Of a DNA stretch of 42,669 nt, positions 42,485-42,669 are shown piece by piece (the stretch's first letter is position 1; each line of letters starts with the position of its first letter). Origin of the DNA: Bifidobacterium breve (GTDB lineage: Bacteria > Actinomycetota > Actinomycetes > S36-B12); assembly GCA_945877545.1 (NCBI GenBank), contig CAMCSO010000004.1, positions 1-42,669 of the forward strand, written 5' to 3'. Both the position numbers and the translations under genes were made by a program. The notes under the pieces are model-generated. The model was not told the origin of the DNA. It did no database searches and was given only the letters and a program-made list of their open reading frames with translations.

Positions 42485-42669
42485 TCAGGCGATGCCGAGC
42501 ACCCGAGGCGAGATGGCTTCAGCGATCTCCCGGGCAGCAGCGCGGAGGCCCTCCCCCTGCGCGCGTGGGTAGTGCCGCGAGTCCAAGTGGGAAAAGATCA
42601 TCTCGCGCTCGCTCTCTGAGAGCCCGCCCCATACTCCGTATGGCTCGCGAGCCCGCACTGCATAGTCTG
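42485..42669 (-). CDS. WhiB-family regulator, partial
   Basis: The C-terminal 61 residues of a WhiB-like Fe-S transcription factor, cut by the window edge. The diagnostic turn REPYGVWGGLSESERE is present, after which the protein ends EAISPRVLGIA. The iron-sulfur cysteines lie mostly beyond the edge. Its stop is 24 bp before the argF start on the same strand. Which WhiB subfamily it belongs to cannot be told. Confidence 0.85.
   Translation of the reverse strand, partial: DYAVRAREPYGVWGGLSESEREMIFSHLDSRHYPRAQGEGLRAAAREIAEAISPRVLGIA

Overview
The window comes from a high-GC Gram-positive bacterium of the phylum Actinomycetota. The signs are a WhiB-type gene cut by the right edge, a Tad/Flp pilus operon in the actinobacterial order, prfB-ftsE-ftsX-smpB-ssrA synteny, a GTP-type PEP carboxykinase, a SAM-IV-type riboswitch, and many genes that start 6-8 nt after a TANNNT -10 box with no Shine-Dalgarno sequence (leaderless transcripts). 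No genus can be named from the sequence alone.

Layout. 1-10,300 is an accessory and decaying region. It holds three short lipoproteins (8-616, 5106-5738, 7035-7583) that share a V-[DE]-R-[EQ]-A motif after the lipobox. It also holds a MntA/HepT toxin-antitoxin pair, an N-formylglutamate amidohydrolase, a SAM-IV riboswitch in front of a gene of unknown function, IS30- and IS110-like remnants, an unknown two-gene cassette (7775-8702), and broken DUF4143 and Fic genes. 10,376-14,960 is a compact Tad pilus operon (tadA, tadB, tadC, small pilin-like protein, two TadE-like proteins, one TadG-like protein) without TadZ or a prepilin peptidase. 14,985-19,181 is the housekeeping block prfB, ftsE, ftsX, a DUF4436 membrane protein and smpB. 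The SmpB partner tmRNA lies at 21,831-22,199, after an inserted XRE/AbiEii-like module (19,293-20,431), a Phd/VapC module (20,512-21,179) and a small membrane protein.

22,588-28,338 carries a coiled-coil protein just behind ssrA, a poorly coding stretch, a possible Phd-like antitoxin, a secreted papain/C39-like protein, a decayed RhtA-type exporter, a polytopic membrane protein, a truncated DUF1801 gene and a secreted protein. 28,502-34,218 has two divergently transcribed membrane alpha/beta hydrolases of the same family (PF10081 type) followed by a secreted tripeptidyl-aminopeptidase-like protein. 34,307-39,380 has a Gfo/Idh oxidoreductase, trmB, an S51 peptidase and MFS exporter pair, a divergent CsoR/CstR-family repressor with a clear operator, a PatB/MalY aminotransferase pseudogene and a secreted SGNH protein. 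The window ends with pckG, convergent argF and the whiB-like fragment.

The observations most worth following are: the SAM-IV riboswitch with an uncharacterised target gene; a HepT toxin lacking the tyrosine its antitoxin normally modifies; the lipoprotein family with its shared motif; a CsoR-family regulator lacking the copper-binding histidine but keeping both cysteines beside an ATACCC-N4-GGGTAT operator; a tandem operator before phd-vapC; and an unusual 20-bp perfect inverted repeat with a nested hairpin in front of the Tad operon.
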